Shown: positions 1-9,541, counted from the stretch's first letter. The stretch: DNA of 64,000 nt from Kiritimatiellia bacterium (GCA_027493775.1 JAOSKE010000002.1:124001-188000), one strand, 5' to 3'. The notes: generated by a model not told the origin, from the sequence alone. Numbers and translations are program-made.

Positions 1-651
1 AACTGAGCCGACAACGATCAAGACCACCGCCAGCGCCGCCACGCCATAAAACTGCGAGTCCGGCTTCTTCATCAGTTTCCCCCACGCCGCATACATCACG
101 GTCGAAGGAATCATCCCCAAAAACGTTGCGGTGAGATAGCGGCTACGACTGACCTTCAGTGCGCCGGCCAAAATATTCGTTGCAACAAAGCTCGACAGCG
201 GAAAAGCGCGCAGCAAAAACAACACCATAAATTGTTTGTCGCGCGGAATATCCAGATGCTCCCAATGAAATCGGCGCTTAATCTTTTCCGACATCGGCGC
301 CAACAGCGTCCGGGAGAGCACAAAATGCAGCCACGCGCCCAAGGTGGACGCGACCGTCGCCAGGGCTGTGCCCCACCCCACGCCGTACAACAACCCTGCA
401 AGAAACGCGATCGGCCAGCGCGGGAGAAACATCAGCGGCGTCAGCGCACCTGCGGCGAAAATCACGAGCGCCCCGTTCGCCCCCATGCGTCCTGCCAGAT
501 CAGCAATCGAGTGCGCATCAAAATACTCTCCGAGCTTGGTGAAGTGGCTCAACGCAACACCCGCGCCCGCAATGAGCAAAAACAAGGCAAGACGGCGCAA
601 CGCGCCGCCCGCTTCACTGCGCAAACCTGCATCTGGCGGTTCTTCCGACAT
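1..651 (-). CDS. TVP38/TMEM64 (VTT domain) membrane protein, C-terminus outside window
   Basis: The complement strand is open from an ATG at 651 to the window edge (217 codons). The protein has a short polar start (MSEEPPDAGLRSEAGG), then hydrophobic segments. Its central part, with LTPLMFLPRWPIAFLAGLLY and later RAFPLSSFVATNILAGAL, matches the VTT/DedA-like TVP38/TMEM64 layout of two re-entrant hydrophobic halves around a polar turn. Family members are polytopic inner-membrane proteins linked to lipid scrambling or transport in other systems; no substrate can be read here. No clear ribosome site precedes the ATG, and an in-frame GTG lies further upstream, so the start is tentative. It is divergent from cvpA with a gap of about 140 bp. 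Confidence 0.72.
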   Translation of the reverse strand, partial: MSEEPPDAGLRSEAGGALRRLALFLLIAGAGVALSHFTKLGEYFDAHSIADLAGRMGANGALVIFAAGALTPLMFLPRWPIAFLAGLLYGVGWGTALATVASTLGAWLHFVLSRTLLAPMSEKIKRRFHWEHLDIPRDKQFMVLFLLRAFPLSSFVATNILAGALKVSRSRYLTATFLGMIPSTVMYAAWGKLMKKPDSQFYGVAALAVVLIVVGSV

Positions 652-792
652 GGCTTGCAGACAGGCTACCAAATCGCGCCGCGCAGAAAACAAAGGAATT
701 TGGCACAGCGCCCCGTCCAGGCTCCTCTGCGCCACATTCACGCAAGCCGAAGAATCTTGAAGATCGGTGTGCGCGGCACTACGTTCTCTGAC

Positions 793-1401
793 ATGACGTG
801 GCATGGTTTTAATCTGGTGGATGCGGTGGCACTGGCGCTGTTGCTCGCGGGGCTGATCGGAGGCATTCGTCGTGGCTTGTCCGGCGAACTGGCGCGGGTC
901 ATGGTTGCGCTCGTTTGCATTTTTGTGGTCTATCACTACACCCGACCTTTCGCGAAGTGGCTTCAAGATCACTTTCACTGGGAAGCCCACCTCGCTCTGC
1001 TGGGCGGCGTTCTGGCTCTCCTGCTGGGCGCCTATATCGCGGCAACGCTGATCCGAATGCTGCTGTCCACCATTCTGAACTTCGCATTCAAGGGCAAACT
1101 CGAACGGATCGGCGGCGCGCTCGCCGGGCTGCTGCGCTCCGCAATCACCGTCACATTGTTTTTGTTGCTGGTCAGTTTCATTCCGAACGACACGGTGCAC
1201 CGCGTCGTGAATGAGGAATCCGCCAGCGGGCGGCTGGTCTCAAAATACGTATCGCCGTGGTACGACAAGATGGCGGAAAAAATGCCGGATTTGCGGTTGC
1301 CGGAGCGGCACGAGGAAAAATGGGACGAAGACGCGTTCGAGCAAAAACTGGACAAATGGGAAAGCGAAAACGAACCGCTCGGACCCGTCAGCGAGGATTG
1401 A
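793..1401 (+). CDS. cvpA: CvpA family membrane protein
   Basis: A 202-residue protein starting MTWHGFNLVDAVAL. It has four hydrophobic segments in the first 150 residues and a glycine/arginine motif after the first (GLIGGIRRGLSGEL), the hallmark of the CvpA / colicin V production family. The tail is charged and acidic (about 55 residues). The open frame continues far upstream of 793, but only the part from 793 reads as CvpA, and the upstream stretch is antisense to the TVP38-like gene. dnaG begins three bases after the stop, so cvpA, dnaG and probably rpoD are one transcription unit. The molecular role of CvpA is poorly defined; roles in envelope homeostasis are reported for the family. Confidence 0.85.
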   Translation: MTWHGFNLVDAVALALLLAGLIGGIRRGLSGELARVMVALVCIFVVYHYTRPFAKWLQDHFHWEAHLALLGGVLALLLGAYIAATLIRMLLSTILNFAFKGKLERIGGALAGLLRSAITVTLFLLLVSFIPNDTVHRVVNEESASGRLVSKYVSPWYDKMAEKMPDLRLPERHEEKWDEDAFEQKLDKWESENEPLGPVSED

Positions 1402-1404
1402 GCG

Positions 1405-3207
1405 ATGGCGCTCTCTCGACAGGTGTTGGATGACATCCGGGCGCGGGTTGACATTGTTGACCTGATCGGTTCCTACGTCACGCTCAAGCGCGCGGGCGCA
1501 AGCTACAAGGGCCTCTGCCCGTTCCACCGAGAAAAGACCCCGTCCTTCACGGTCCACCCGGCGCGTCAGGTATTCCACTGCTTCGGGTGCGGCAAGGGCG
1601 GCGATATTTTCAAGTTCGTGATGGAGCACGAAGGCGTGCAATTCATGGACGCGGTCCGACTGCTGGCGCAGCGCGCGGGCGTGGAGGTGCGCTTCACCGA
1701 AGCGGAACGCGGTGAGGAAACACGCAAAGACCTGCTTTACACCGCCCACGCGGAGGCGGCGAAGTTTTACAACGAGGTTCTGCTGAAACACCCATCCGCC
1801 AAAGAAGCGCGCGCTTATCTCAAGGCGCGCGACCTCGGGCTGGAGGTGATCGAACAATTCGGACTCGGTTATGCGCCGGGCGGTTTTGAGGTGATGGAGA
1901 GATTTGCGGAAAAGCGCGGATTTTCCTTGGAAATGCTTGAAACCGCGGGACTTATCGCAAAAAACGAGTCCGGCCGCCGCTACGACCGCTTCCGCGAACG
2001 CCTGATGTTTCCGATCCGCGATCTGACCGGACGGGTCATCGCATTCAGCGGACGCATCCTCGGAAAAGACGAGCGCGCCGCAAAATATCTGAACAGCCCG
2101 GAGACCCCGCTCTTCCGCAAGAGTCGTGCGCTGTTTGCGATGGATCGGGCGCGCAAGGCGATCATTGACGCGCAAACCTGCATCCTCTGCGAAGGTCAGA
2201 TTGACGTGATTCGCTGCCACACCGCCGGATTTACCAATGCCGTCGCCGCTCTCGGCACCGCGCTCACAGAAGAACACGCGGCCCTCATCAAGCGTCACGC
2301 AGACCGCGTCGTGCTGGTCATGGACGCGGACTCCGCAGGGCAAAATTCCGCGTTGCGCTCGGCGGAGATTTTTCTCGGCGCGGAACTCGCCGTCGAAATC
2401 GCGACGCTCCCCACCGGAGAAGACCCCGACAGCCTGATCTCCAAACAAGGTCCGGACGCATTCCGCGCCGTATTGGAGCAGGCGCGCAGCGTTGTGGATT
2501 TTCAAATGGATGTTCTATCCACCCGCGAAGATATGAAGCAGGAAGCCGGTTTGCGTCGCGTGGCGGCGGCGGTTTTGGAAACCATCCGCCACTCCGCAAG
2601 CGAGGTGCAACGCGCACAAATGCTCCGCGAGGCCGCAGCGCGACTCGGCCTTTCCGAACAAACACTGCGCACCGAATTGCGTCGCACCGCCCGTGCGCGC
2701 CCCGTATCTCCTCCGAAGAACGCGCCCGGCCCAGCGGCGGAACCCCTGCCCACGCCGCCGCCAAGAGAGGAGCGCGAGCTGCTGTGGCTGCTCGTGAAAC
2801 ACCCGGAGGTCATGGAGCTGATCCAGCGCTATCTCATCCCGGAACACCTCAGCGACCAGCGATGTCGCGCGCTATACGTGGCCATCTGCAACCACGAAGA
2901 GCGCGACGATCTTCTCGCCGCCGCACGCAACAATGGCGAAGCGTGCGTTCAGTTTGCCGCAGAAGTCATCGCGGACGAACGCTCGCTCGGCGATGACACG
3001 GAACTTCAGGAAAAAGCGGCGCGCGAACTGGTGATCTCCGTCCGCCGCAAGGGGCTTGAACGGGAAATCCAGTCGCTCACCCGCCAGCGCGCAAGCGCGC
3101 CGCCGGAGGATCAGGGCCGGTTCACGGACGAAATCGCCACACGAAAATATGAGCTGGTCGCGCTGCGCCAAGGCTGGGAAAAGGCCGCCCTCGTGCTCGA
3201 AATATAG
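1405..3207 (+). CDS. dnaG: DNA primase DnaG
   Basis: A 600-residue protein that makes RNA primers at the replication fork. The N-terminal zinc-binding domain is complete, with ligands C38, H41, C59 and C62. It is followed by the primase catalytic core with a TOPRIM region around residues 255-340 (CEGQIDVI, then VLVMDADSAGQ, carrying the Glu and the DxD acidic residues). A proline-rich linker near residue 440 leads to a C-terminal helicase-binding-like helical domain. Length and domain order are normal for the family. The ATG at 1405 follows the cvpA stop by three bases, with a purine-rich stretch at the end of cvpA as ribosome site. rpoD follows about 110 bp later, an arrangement related to the classic macromolecular synthesis operon. 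Confidence 0.97.
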   Translation: MALSRQVLDDIRARVDIVDLIGSYVTLKRAGASYKGLCPFHREKTPSFTVHPARQVFHCFGCGKGGDIFKFVMEHEGVQFMDAVRLLAQRAGVEVRFTEAERGEETRKDLLYTAHAEAAKFYNEVLLKHPSAKEARAYLKARDLGLEVIEQFGLGYAPGGFEVMERFAEKRGFSLEMLETAGLIAKNESGRRYDRFRERLMFPIRDLTGRVIAFSGRILGKDERAAKYLNSPETPLFRKSRALFAMDRARKAIIDAQTCILCEGQIDVIRCHTAGFTNAVAALGTALTEEHAALIKRHADRVVLVMDADSAGQNSALRSAEIFLGAELAVEIATLPTGEDPDSLISKQGPDAFRAVLEQARSVVDFQMDVLSTREDMKQEAGLRRVAAAVLETIRHSASEVQRAQMLREAAARLGLSEQTLRTELRRTARARPVSPPKNAPGPAAEPLPTPPPREERELLWLLVKHPEVMELIQRYLIPEHLSDQRCRALYVAICNHEERDDLLAAARNNGEACVQFAAEVIADERSLGDDTELQEKAARELVISVRRKGLEREIQSLTRQRASAPPEDQGRFTDEIATRKYELVALRQGWEKAALVLEI

Positions 3208-3231
3208 TCGGAAAAAAATTCGCCTGGCGCC

Positions 3232-3279
3232 TTGACGCGCCCGCCGTGATCCCGCATATTACGCCGCTCCCAGTATAAT
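3232..3279 (+). promoter_or_regulatory. Candidate sigma-70 promoter(s) for rpoD
   Basis: TTGACG (3232-3237) is followed after 17 bases by CATATT (3255-3260). A perfect TATAAT stands alone at 3274-3279, 38 bases before the rpoD ATG. Either hexamer could serve as the -10. This is read from the sequence only, and expression from the upstream cvpA-dnaG unit is equally possible. Confidence 0.35.
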
Positions 3280-3316
3280 AGGTTTATTCTGCTCATTTTC
3301 AGCATTCGGAACTTTC

Positions 3317-5113
3317 ATGGCCAAGAAAACAGTCGCTAAGAAAAATTCAAAACCTGCGTCAAAGACACCCAAGACAGCACAAAAGAAAAAGAAACACCCC
3401 CTTCCAAGTCTGCGGAAAAACCGGCGGCAACGCCGAAAATTCCCGAACCGACCACCGTGCTCACGTCCGATGGAACGGACGTAAAGGTGCAGCTCAACCG
3501 CGAGGAGCGGCAGTCGAAAATTCACGAACTGCTAAAACTTGCCAAAAAACAGGGGTTTGTCACCTACGACGATATCAACGAGACCATCCCCGAAACCGTC
3601 GTTAGCCCGGAAGAATTTGAAAACATCCTGATTCTCCTCAAGGGGATGGACATTGAGACGGTCGAGTCGGACGACGAGGCGGTCAAGCTCAAGGCCGAGC
3701 AGGAAGAAAAGGCCCGCTCCGCATCCCGCGTGGATGTACTCGACGACCCTGTCCGTATGTACCTCAAGCAGATGGGCCAAGTTGCCCTGCTCACGCGCGA
3801 GCAAGAGGTCGAAATTTCGATGCGCATCGAAGAGGCGGAAATTAACGCGCGCAAGTTGTTCGGCATCTTCGGCTACTCGACCAACGCCTTCTATCAGGTT
3901 GTTCAGCGCCTCGAAGAAGGGCGCGAGCGTTTTGATCGCATTGTCAGCGACAAGCACGTGGATAGCCGTGAACGTTATATGAAGACTCTCGGCAAGTTGA
4001 AGAAAGACACACACCGCCAATATGAGCTGGTCGGCAAAAAAATTTATTGAGCTGCAAAAAGGCGGCGGAACAAAACAGGAACGTAACCGTCGCCGGCGCT
4101 CCTTCGATCAGGCCCGCGACAAGCTCTCCAGCTATCTCGACCAGCTTGGTTTCAAACAAAAGGCGATCGAAGATTTTGTCACCGTCGCCGACGAACGGCA
4201 CCTGATCCTCAAAGCCCTGCTGGACACCATCAAGCGCAACGCCAGCTCTCGCGCGAAAAATGCGACGGACATCATCAAGGAAACCCGCAAAAGAATCGCT
4301 GCGTTCGAGTTGGAAGAGCGGATGGATGCGGAAGAGTTCGAGACCAATCACAAGGAGCTGAAAACGTGGCTCCGCAAAGGTCTTCGCGCGAAGACCGAAA
4401 TGGTGGAAGCAAACCTTCGCCTGGTAATTTCCATCGCGAAAAAATACACGAACCGCGGCCTGAATTTCCTCGACCTGATTCAGGAAGGAAATATGGGCCT
4501 GATGAAAGCGGTCGAAAAATTTGAATACCGCCGTGGTTACAAATTCTCCACGTATGCCACGTGGTGGATTCGCCAGGCCATCACGCGTTCCATCGCCGAC
4601 CAGGCGCGCACCATCCGTATTCCAGTTCACATGATCGAAACGATCAATAAACTAATGCGCATTCAAAAGGCGCTGATTCAGGAATTGGGCCGCGAGGCGA
4701 CGCCGGAAGAAATTGCGGAAGAAATGAATCTGCCCGTGGATCGCGTTCGCGCTGTTCTGAAAATGGCGCAGCAACCGATCTCCCTGCAAAGCCCCGTCGG
4801 CGACAGCGACGATACGCACTTCGGCGACTTCATCGAAGATAAGAGCGCTGAAAACCCGTCCGAGATGACGGCCTACAGCCTCTTGAAAGATCGCCTGCAG
4901 GACGTCTTGAAGACCCTGACCGACCGCGAGCAGGAAGTGCTCACCCTTCGCTTTGGCCTCGCAGACGGCTACTCCCGCACGCTGGAAGAAGTCGGCCGCA
5001 AGTTTCAAGTGACCCGCGAACGCATTCGTCAGATCGAAGCCAAAGCCCTCCGCAAAATGCGTCACCCAACGCGTATTCGGAAGCTCGAAGGCTTCCTCGA
5101 TGGCGGGGAATAA
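3317..5113 (+). CDS. rpoD: Primary sigma factor RpoD (two apparent frameshifts)
   Basis: The vegetative sigma factor that directs RNA polymerase to housekeeping promoters. The start [16 protein letters not shown] gives a Lys/Ala-rich leader, followed by region 1.1, region 1.2 ([12 protein letters not shown]), a long non-conserved insert, region 2 ([17 protein letters not shown], then [10 protein letters not shown]), region 3, and region 4 with the helix-turn-helix ending [16 protein letters not shown]. The reading frame breaks twice. Near 3381-3394, in an A-rich run, one base appears to be missing. At 4036-4042 a run of seven A would read correctly as six ([11 protein letters not shown]). The shifts cancel, and both flanks are strongly conserved sigma-70 sequence. 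An essential gene cannot tolerate this, so sequencing error is the likely cause; programmed frameshifting twice in one sigma factor is much less likely. Confidence 0.93.
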
Positions 5114-5151
5114 AGAGGAGCAACACGGCTCCTCCCGTGATCGGTCGCAAC

Positions 5152-5539
5152 ATGACCGCCGACCCCAAAGAAAAGGCGCACACTCCGGGCGCGCTTTGAA
5201 ACCCTTGATAACGCGCCCCACCTGCGCATCATCGCGGCAACCATCGGCCCCGGAAAAGCGCGGATGCTCGAATTGATTAAGGAAACCGGCTCCATCACCA
5301 AGGCCGCCCGCGAAATGGATATGAGTTATTTGCAGGCCTGGCAACTGGTGGAAGCGCTCAACAGCGCGTTTCGCGAGCCTCTTGTCGCATCCGATGCCGG
5401 CGGCTCGCAGGGCGGCGGCTCCTATCTAACACCCACCGGCGACAAGGCCCTCGCCCTCTATCGCCGCCTTTGCGAAAGCAGCCTTCGTGCCGGTCAGCGC
5501 GACCTCCGGGCGCTGCACCGCCTGCTGCGTCGGGATTAA
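5152..5539 (+). CDS. modE: ModE-like winged-helix molybdate regulator (DNA-binding domain only; apparent frameshift)
   Basis: The C-terminal 92 residues from the ATG at 5264 carry the ModE/LysR-type winged helix: LELIKETGSITKAAREMDMS, then YLQAWQLVEALN. Upstream the frame stays open (FETLDNAPHLRIIAAT) but has no start codon. An ATG at 5152 in another frame gives MTADPKEKAHTPGAL before stopping, so one frameshift around 5186-5197 probably separates the two. The reconstructed protein has about 128 residues and lacks the molybdate-binding MOP domains of E. coli ModE, so ligand sensing, if any, is not explained. It lies just before a ModE-type operator, a porin gene, modA and modB, which supports a role in molybdate uptake control. 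Confidence 0.72.
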
Positions 5540-5569
5540 GGCCGAACACCCGGTGCGCCCTTCAACCAT

Positions 5570-5593
5570 CGTTATTTGTTATTGCATATAACG
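5570..5593. promoter_or_regulatory. Candidate ModE operator
   Basis: A near-perfect inverted repeat: left arm CGTTATTTG (5570-5578), six-base spacer, right arm CATATAACG (5585-5593). The arms match at eight of nine positions. Arm length, spacer and the CGTTAT/ATAACG ends resemble the known ModE site as I recall it. It lies 30 bp after the modE-like stop and 44 bp before the porin start, where it could control the porin-modA-modB unit. Confidence 0.6.
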
Positions 5594-5637
5594 CTTGGCC
5601 GCTCCATGCTCCGGCCACACAAACAAGGAGAACGGCG

Positions 5638-6851
5638 GTGTACAAAAAACAACTGATGGCGATCCTGTTGGTTTTGGGCATGGCGGGCGGCATGGCATCG
5701 GCGGACGACGCGGCGGCATCCACAGAGGCGCGCTTGCAAAACCTCGAAAAAGAAATCAGCGCACTCAAGGAGAGTCAGAACGCCGGCAAAGAAGGCAAGC
5801 CCGGCCATGCAATCACCCTCGCGGCGGGCCGCGAAAGCGCGCTCAAACTCGGCGGAATGCTGCAAATACAGGTGGACGGCGGCGATAAGGGCGACCGCCG
5901 ATTCAACAGCGACAACACGCGATTCTATCTGCGTCGCGCGCGCCTGGGCGCGACCGCAACCTTCAGCGAAAACATGGAAGCGCGCGTAGAGGCCGAATTC
6001 GCGGGCACGTTGGGCGAGGCAAATGCCATGCGGGCGCAACTGACGGATGGGTATATCCAGTGGAGTCCGACCGACGAGCTGTATGCACGCGCCGGACAAT
6101 TCAAAACACCGTTCGGCTTTGAGCAACTGGCCGCCGATCCCCGCCTCTACACCATCGAGCGTTCACTCGGCAATGATCGCCTCACCCTGAGCCGACAGAT
6201 CGGCGCACAAATCGGCGGCAATGTCACCGACAAGCGCCTCAACTACGCGCTCGGCGCGTTCAACGGAACTTCGGTGAACTCCAGCTCGAATGACAACAGC
6301 AAGTTCACTCTGGTCGGACGCCTCGGCGCAGTTCCGCTCGCGACGGAAAAAAAGGAACCAAGGGCCCGCGCTTCGCCGTGGGCGTCAACGGATATATGTC
6401 GGACGATGATCGGGTGAGTGGATTCGGCGGCGAATTCGGCTTCAACACTTCGACAAACGCGACCGCCGACAACGTCTTCGCAGGAAAGCGCACGGTCTGG
6501 GGAACGGACGCCCAGTTCAGCGTGGGCGATCTCGACATTTGGACGGAATACCTAGGCGCTCGTTATGAACCGGACAACAACACCCCTTCCGAACAAATAG
6601 ACGCAGAGGCGTGGTACATCCAGACAGCCTACTATCTCGTCCCGGAGAAACTGCAAGCCGTCGCGAAATACGACACCTTCGACCCCAACACCGACAAAGA
6701 GAACGACCGCGTTCACACATGGACGCTGGGGCTGAACTACTATATCCGTGGCAACGATCTAAAATTTCAGTTCAACTACCTGAATTCGGATGTCGAAGAG
6801 CGCGATGTCCGGGATCAGAAACTCATCGCGCGTGTTCAGGTATTGTTCTAA
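5638..6851 (+). CDS. OprO/OprP-like outer-membrane porin in the molybdate locus (apparent frameshift)
   Basis: The GTG at 5638 follows AAGGAG by nine bases and gives a signal peptide (YKKQLMAILLVLGMAGGMASA). A short coiled coil (LQNLEKEISALKES) precedes a phosphate-selective porin O/P type barrel with typical strands (FYLRRARLGATATFSENMEA; YARAGQFKTPFGFEQL). The frame breaks at 6347-6353, where seven A would need to be eight to join the halves as GTKGPRFAVGVNGYMSDDD. The C-terminal residues LIARVQVLF end in Phe, as outer-membrane barrels do. modA starts eleven bases later, so the genes are co-transcribed. Family members pass anions such as phosphate; context suggests molybdate or a related oxyanion, which is an inference. 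Confidence 0.85.
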
Positions 6852-6861
6852 GGAAACAGCC

Positions 6862-7623
6862 ATGAAAAAATTGATCGCTCTGTGTTTCGGTGCAGCGCTG
6901 CTTGGCGCCGGTATGGCGCGCGCGGAAAGTGTTCTGGTGTTCGCGGCGATAAGTCTGTCGGATGCGCTCAACCAAATCGGAGCGGATTTCGAACGCGAAA
7001 CTTCAATCTCCGTACACTACAACCTTCAGGGGTCCAGCGCACTGGCCCGTCAAATCGAGGCCGGAGCGCCGGCGGATCTATTCTTTTCCGCGGACGAGGA
7101 AAAAATGGATCAGTTGCAGGGAGAAAACCTGATCGAGACTTCCACCCGCATGAGCCTGTTGTCGAACATCTTGGTCATGGTCACCGCGCCCGACAATACC
7201 GGGATCAATACGCCGGCCGACCTTGAACGTGATCGCGTAGAGCGTATCGCCCTCGCGCAACCCGACTCTGTGCCGGCTGGCATCTACGCCAAGCGCTATC
7301 TCGAACGCATCGGTTTGTGGGAAGAGCTGATTCCAAAAATAATTCCCACCGAAAATGTGCGTTCGGCGCTCGCCGCCGTCGCCGCCGGCAACGCGGACGC
7401 GGGATTCGTCTATCGAACCGATGCGACGACTTCCGACCGCGTACGGATCGCGTACGAAATCCCGGAAAGCGATGCGCCCTCCATCACCTATCCCGTGGCC
7501 GTGTTGCGGAATGCGCCAAATAAAGATGCAGCCCGGCGCTTTCTTTCGTACCTTCGCTCCCGCGCGGCAGGCGCTGTATTTGAACAATACGGCTTCAAGG
7601 TCCTGTCCGCGCAGGAACCATGA
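6862..7623 (+). CDS. modA: Molybdate ABC transporter substrate-binding protein ModA
   Basis: A 253-residue periplasmic binding protein with a signal peptide (MKKLIALCFGAALLGAGMARA). The mature part starts with the ModA pattern VFAAISLSDALNQI and continues with NLQGSSALARQIEAGAPADL and FFSADEEKMD, which carry the serine residues that hydrogen-bond the oxyanion in family structures. AGNADAGFVYRTDA is the usual late motif. The ATG at 6862 follows TAAGGAAA. The stop overlaps the modB start (ATGA), so the two are translationally coupled. Tungstate cannot be excluded as the ligand from sequence alone. Confidence 0.93.
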   Translation: MKKLIALCFGAALLGAGMARAESVLVFAAISLSDALNQIGADFERETSISVHYNLQGSSALARQIEAGAPADLFFSADEEKMDQLQGENLIETSTRMSLLSNILVMVTAPDNTGINTPADLERDRVERIALAQPDSVPAGIYAKRYLERIGLWEELIPKIIPTENVRSALAAVAAGNADAGFVYRTDATTSDRVRIAYEIPESDAPSITYPVAVLRNAPNKDAARRFLSYLRSRAAGAVFEQYGFKVLSAQEP

Positions 7624-8324
7624 CCGCCCAAGAGTGGAATATAACACTGTTCACCGCCGGCATCGCCGGTTTGAGCACGCTCTGTATTCTTCCTCTGGGT
7701 CTTCTTGCGGCATGGGCGCTCGCAAAATACGATTGGCCCGGCAAATCGTTCGTCGAAACATTTCTGGCCCTGCCGCTGGTAATGCCGCCGGTCGCAACGG
7801 GTCTGATCCTGCTCGAACTCCTCGGGCGACGCGGACTGATCGGCGGCTGGCTGCATCGGGTTTTTGATTTGGATATCGCCTTCACCTGGCGCGGGGTGCT
7901 GATTGCAACAGCAACAATGTCCTTCCCGCTCCTCGTCCGCGCGCTCCGCACCGGATTCGAGGAGGTCAGCAAAGAATATGAGGACGCCGCCAGAGTTGAA
8001 GGCGGCAGCGGCCCGCAAATTTTATGGCATGTTGTGCTGCCCCTCTCCCGCCGCTCCATGGCAGCGGGTCTCATACAGGCCTATGCCCGCGCCCTCGGCG
8101 AATTCGGGGCCACCGTCATGCTCGCGGGCAACATCCCCGGACGCACCACCACCATCTCTCTTGCAATTTACCAGCACGTCCAAATGGGGCGCGACGCATC
8201 GGCCTATCGCCTGCTTCTGCTCTCCGTGGTTATCGCTTTTGTCGCAATCTGGATCAGCGAATACTTCTTCAACCCCGCGCGCGTACACCGACTTGACGAG
8301 CGCAGGATTCGCGCAAGCAACTAA
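7620..8324 (+). CDS. modB: Molybdate ABC transporter permease ModB
   Basis: A 234-residue inner-membrane permease with about five hydrophobic segments. The binding-protein-dependent transport signature EYEDAARVEGG and the coupling-helix region ARALGEFGATVMLAGNIPG, typical of ModB, are both present. The start overlaps the modA stop by four bases. The ATPase partner ModC is not encoded downstream: dinB lies head-on and shares the last few bases. The transporter therefore needs an ATPase gene from elsewhere in the genome. Confidence 0.92.
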   Translation: MTAQEWNITLFTAGIAGLSTLCILPLGLLAAWALAKYDWPGKSFVETFLALPLVMPPVATGLILLELLGRRGLIGGWLHRVFDLDIAFTWRGVLIATATMSFPLLVRALRTGFEEVSKEYEDAARVEGGSGPQILWHVVLPLSRRSMAAGLIQAYARALGEFGATVMLAGNIPGRTTTISLAIYQHVQMGRDASAYRLLLLSVVIAFVAIWISEYFFNPARVHRLDERRIRASN

Positions 8325-9541
8325 TCGTCATTTTCCGAGGAATCGCGTTTTTCTCCAAGCCGCAGCGTGGAGCCACGGCGCACAGCGCTCGTGCCAAACT
8401 GCTCGCGCAGTGTATCCACAGCGCGGTCCAAACGTTCCACCCGCTTCGGCTCCGGCTCCTGCTCGAACGGGCCGAACGGCAGCTCACCCTGACGCGGGCC
8501 CTCTTCCTCATCATCGAAACCGGAAACGCCAAAACCAATCAAACGAATCGGCGCATCCATTTTTATACGCGCCCACAGATCCGACGCGCAGTTGATTAAA
8601 TCACGGTCTGTGCGAGTCGGCTTCTGAAACGGCTTTTGTCGCGTAATCGTCGTGAAGTCCTCAAATCTCACGCGGATATGCCCCACCCGTGCCTTGCGCC
8701 CATCACTGCGCAATCGGCGACCAACGTTCTCCACTTCGCCAATCAGCGTCTGACGCACCACTTCGGCATCGTCACAATCTTCATCAAACGTCGTCTCCGA
8801 CGAAATACTTTTTGCCAGCGCCTCCGTGATCACCTCGCGCGCATCGCGACCCCAGGCCAGTTCATAAATGTGCTCTGCGGACGACTTCCCGATAAACGAA
8901 GCCAGCGTCTCCACGCGCAACCGCTGCACATCGCGAATCGAGCGGATTCCACACTCTCGCAACCGCGCCTCCGTCACCTTGCCTACGCCCCACAACCGAC
9001 TCACCGGCATCGGCGCAAGCAACTCGGCAATCGCCTTCGGGTCATCGGGAATCACCACCAGCCCATCCGGCTTCCGCAAATCGCTCCCGAGTTTTGCGAG
9101 AAATTTATTCGGCGCAACGCCGACCGATGCTGTAAGCCCCAGCTCCGACCGCATCCGTTTTTTTAACGCAACCGCAACAGCCCGCCCCGTCTTCCAGCGC
9201 CGCAACACTCCCGATACGTCAATGAACGCTTCGTCCACCGAGAGCTGTTCATAGACCGGCGTGAACGACTCGATAATCGCCATCACCTGTTCGGAGACTT
9301 CCCGATACCGCTCCATCCGCGCAGGGACAAAAATCGCCTGCGGACAAAGTCGGCCAGCCGTCCGCGAAGGCATCGCGGAGCGCACGCCATACTTTCGCGC
9401 CTCATACGACGCAGTGAATACGACACCCCTCCGCGTCGGCGGCGGCCCGACTACGACCGGCTGCCCGCGCAGCGATGGGTTATCCAATATCTCCACCGCC
9501 GCATAAAACGCATCCATATCAATATGAAGAATCGCGCCCAC
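8321..9541 (-). CDS. dinB: DNA polymerase IV (Y-family, DinB)
   Basis: A 406-residue translesion polymerase. The GTG start at 9541 gives MGAILHIDMDAFYAAVE, with the first catalytic aspartates (DMD) and the Phe-Tyr steric gate region. The second acidic motif is SVDEAFIDV, followed by SVGVAPNKFLAKLGSDLRKP. A helix-hairpin-helix region (LWGVGKVTEARLRECGI) and the little-finger domain follow. The C-terminus has an acidic stretch but no certain beta-clamp motif; QGELPF near residue 355 is the best candidate. It converges with modB, and the two stop codons overlap. Confidence 0.95.
   Translation of the reverse strand: MGAILHIDMDAFYAAVEILDNPSLRGQPVVVGPPPTRRGVVFTASYEARKYGVRSAMPSRTAGRLCPQAIFVPARMERYREVSEQVMAIIESFTPVYEQLSVDEAFIDVSGVLRRWKTGRAVAVALKKRMRSELGLTASVGVAPNKFLAKLGSDLRKPDGLVVIPDDPKAIAELLAPMPVSRLWGVGKVTEARLRECGIRSIRDVQRLRVETLASFIGKSSAEHIYELAWGRDAREVITEALAKSISSETTFDEDCDDAEVVRQTLIGEVENVGRRLRSDGRKARVGHIRVRFEDFTTITRQKPFQKPTRTDRDLINCASDLWARIKMDAPIRLIGFGVSGFDDEEEGPRQGELPFGPFEQEPEPKRVERLDRAVDTLREQFGTSAVRRGSTLRLGEKRDSSENDD

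Noticed and set aside
232..792. A longer start for CvpA from an upstream ATG at 232
   Set aside because: The added 187 residues are Arg/Ala/Gln-rich antisense-like sequence overlapping the TVP38-like gene; CvpA homology begins at 793.
3317..5113. Programmed frameshifting in rpoD
   Set aside because: Two opposite shifts in A-runs that cancel each other, and similar breaks in a dozen unrelated genes, fit sequencing error better.
5115..5134. Terminator after rpoD (GAGGAG/CTCCTC hairpin)
   Set aside because: Short stem and no T-run; modE-like translation starts soon after. Not reported as a feature.
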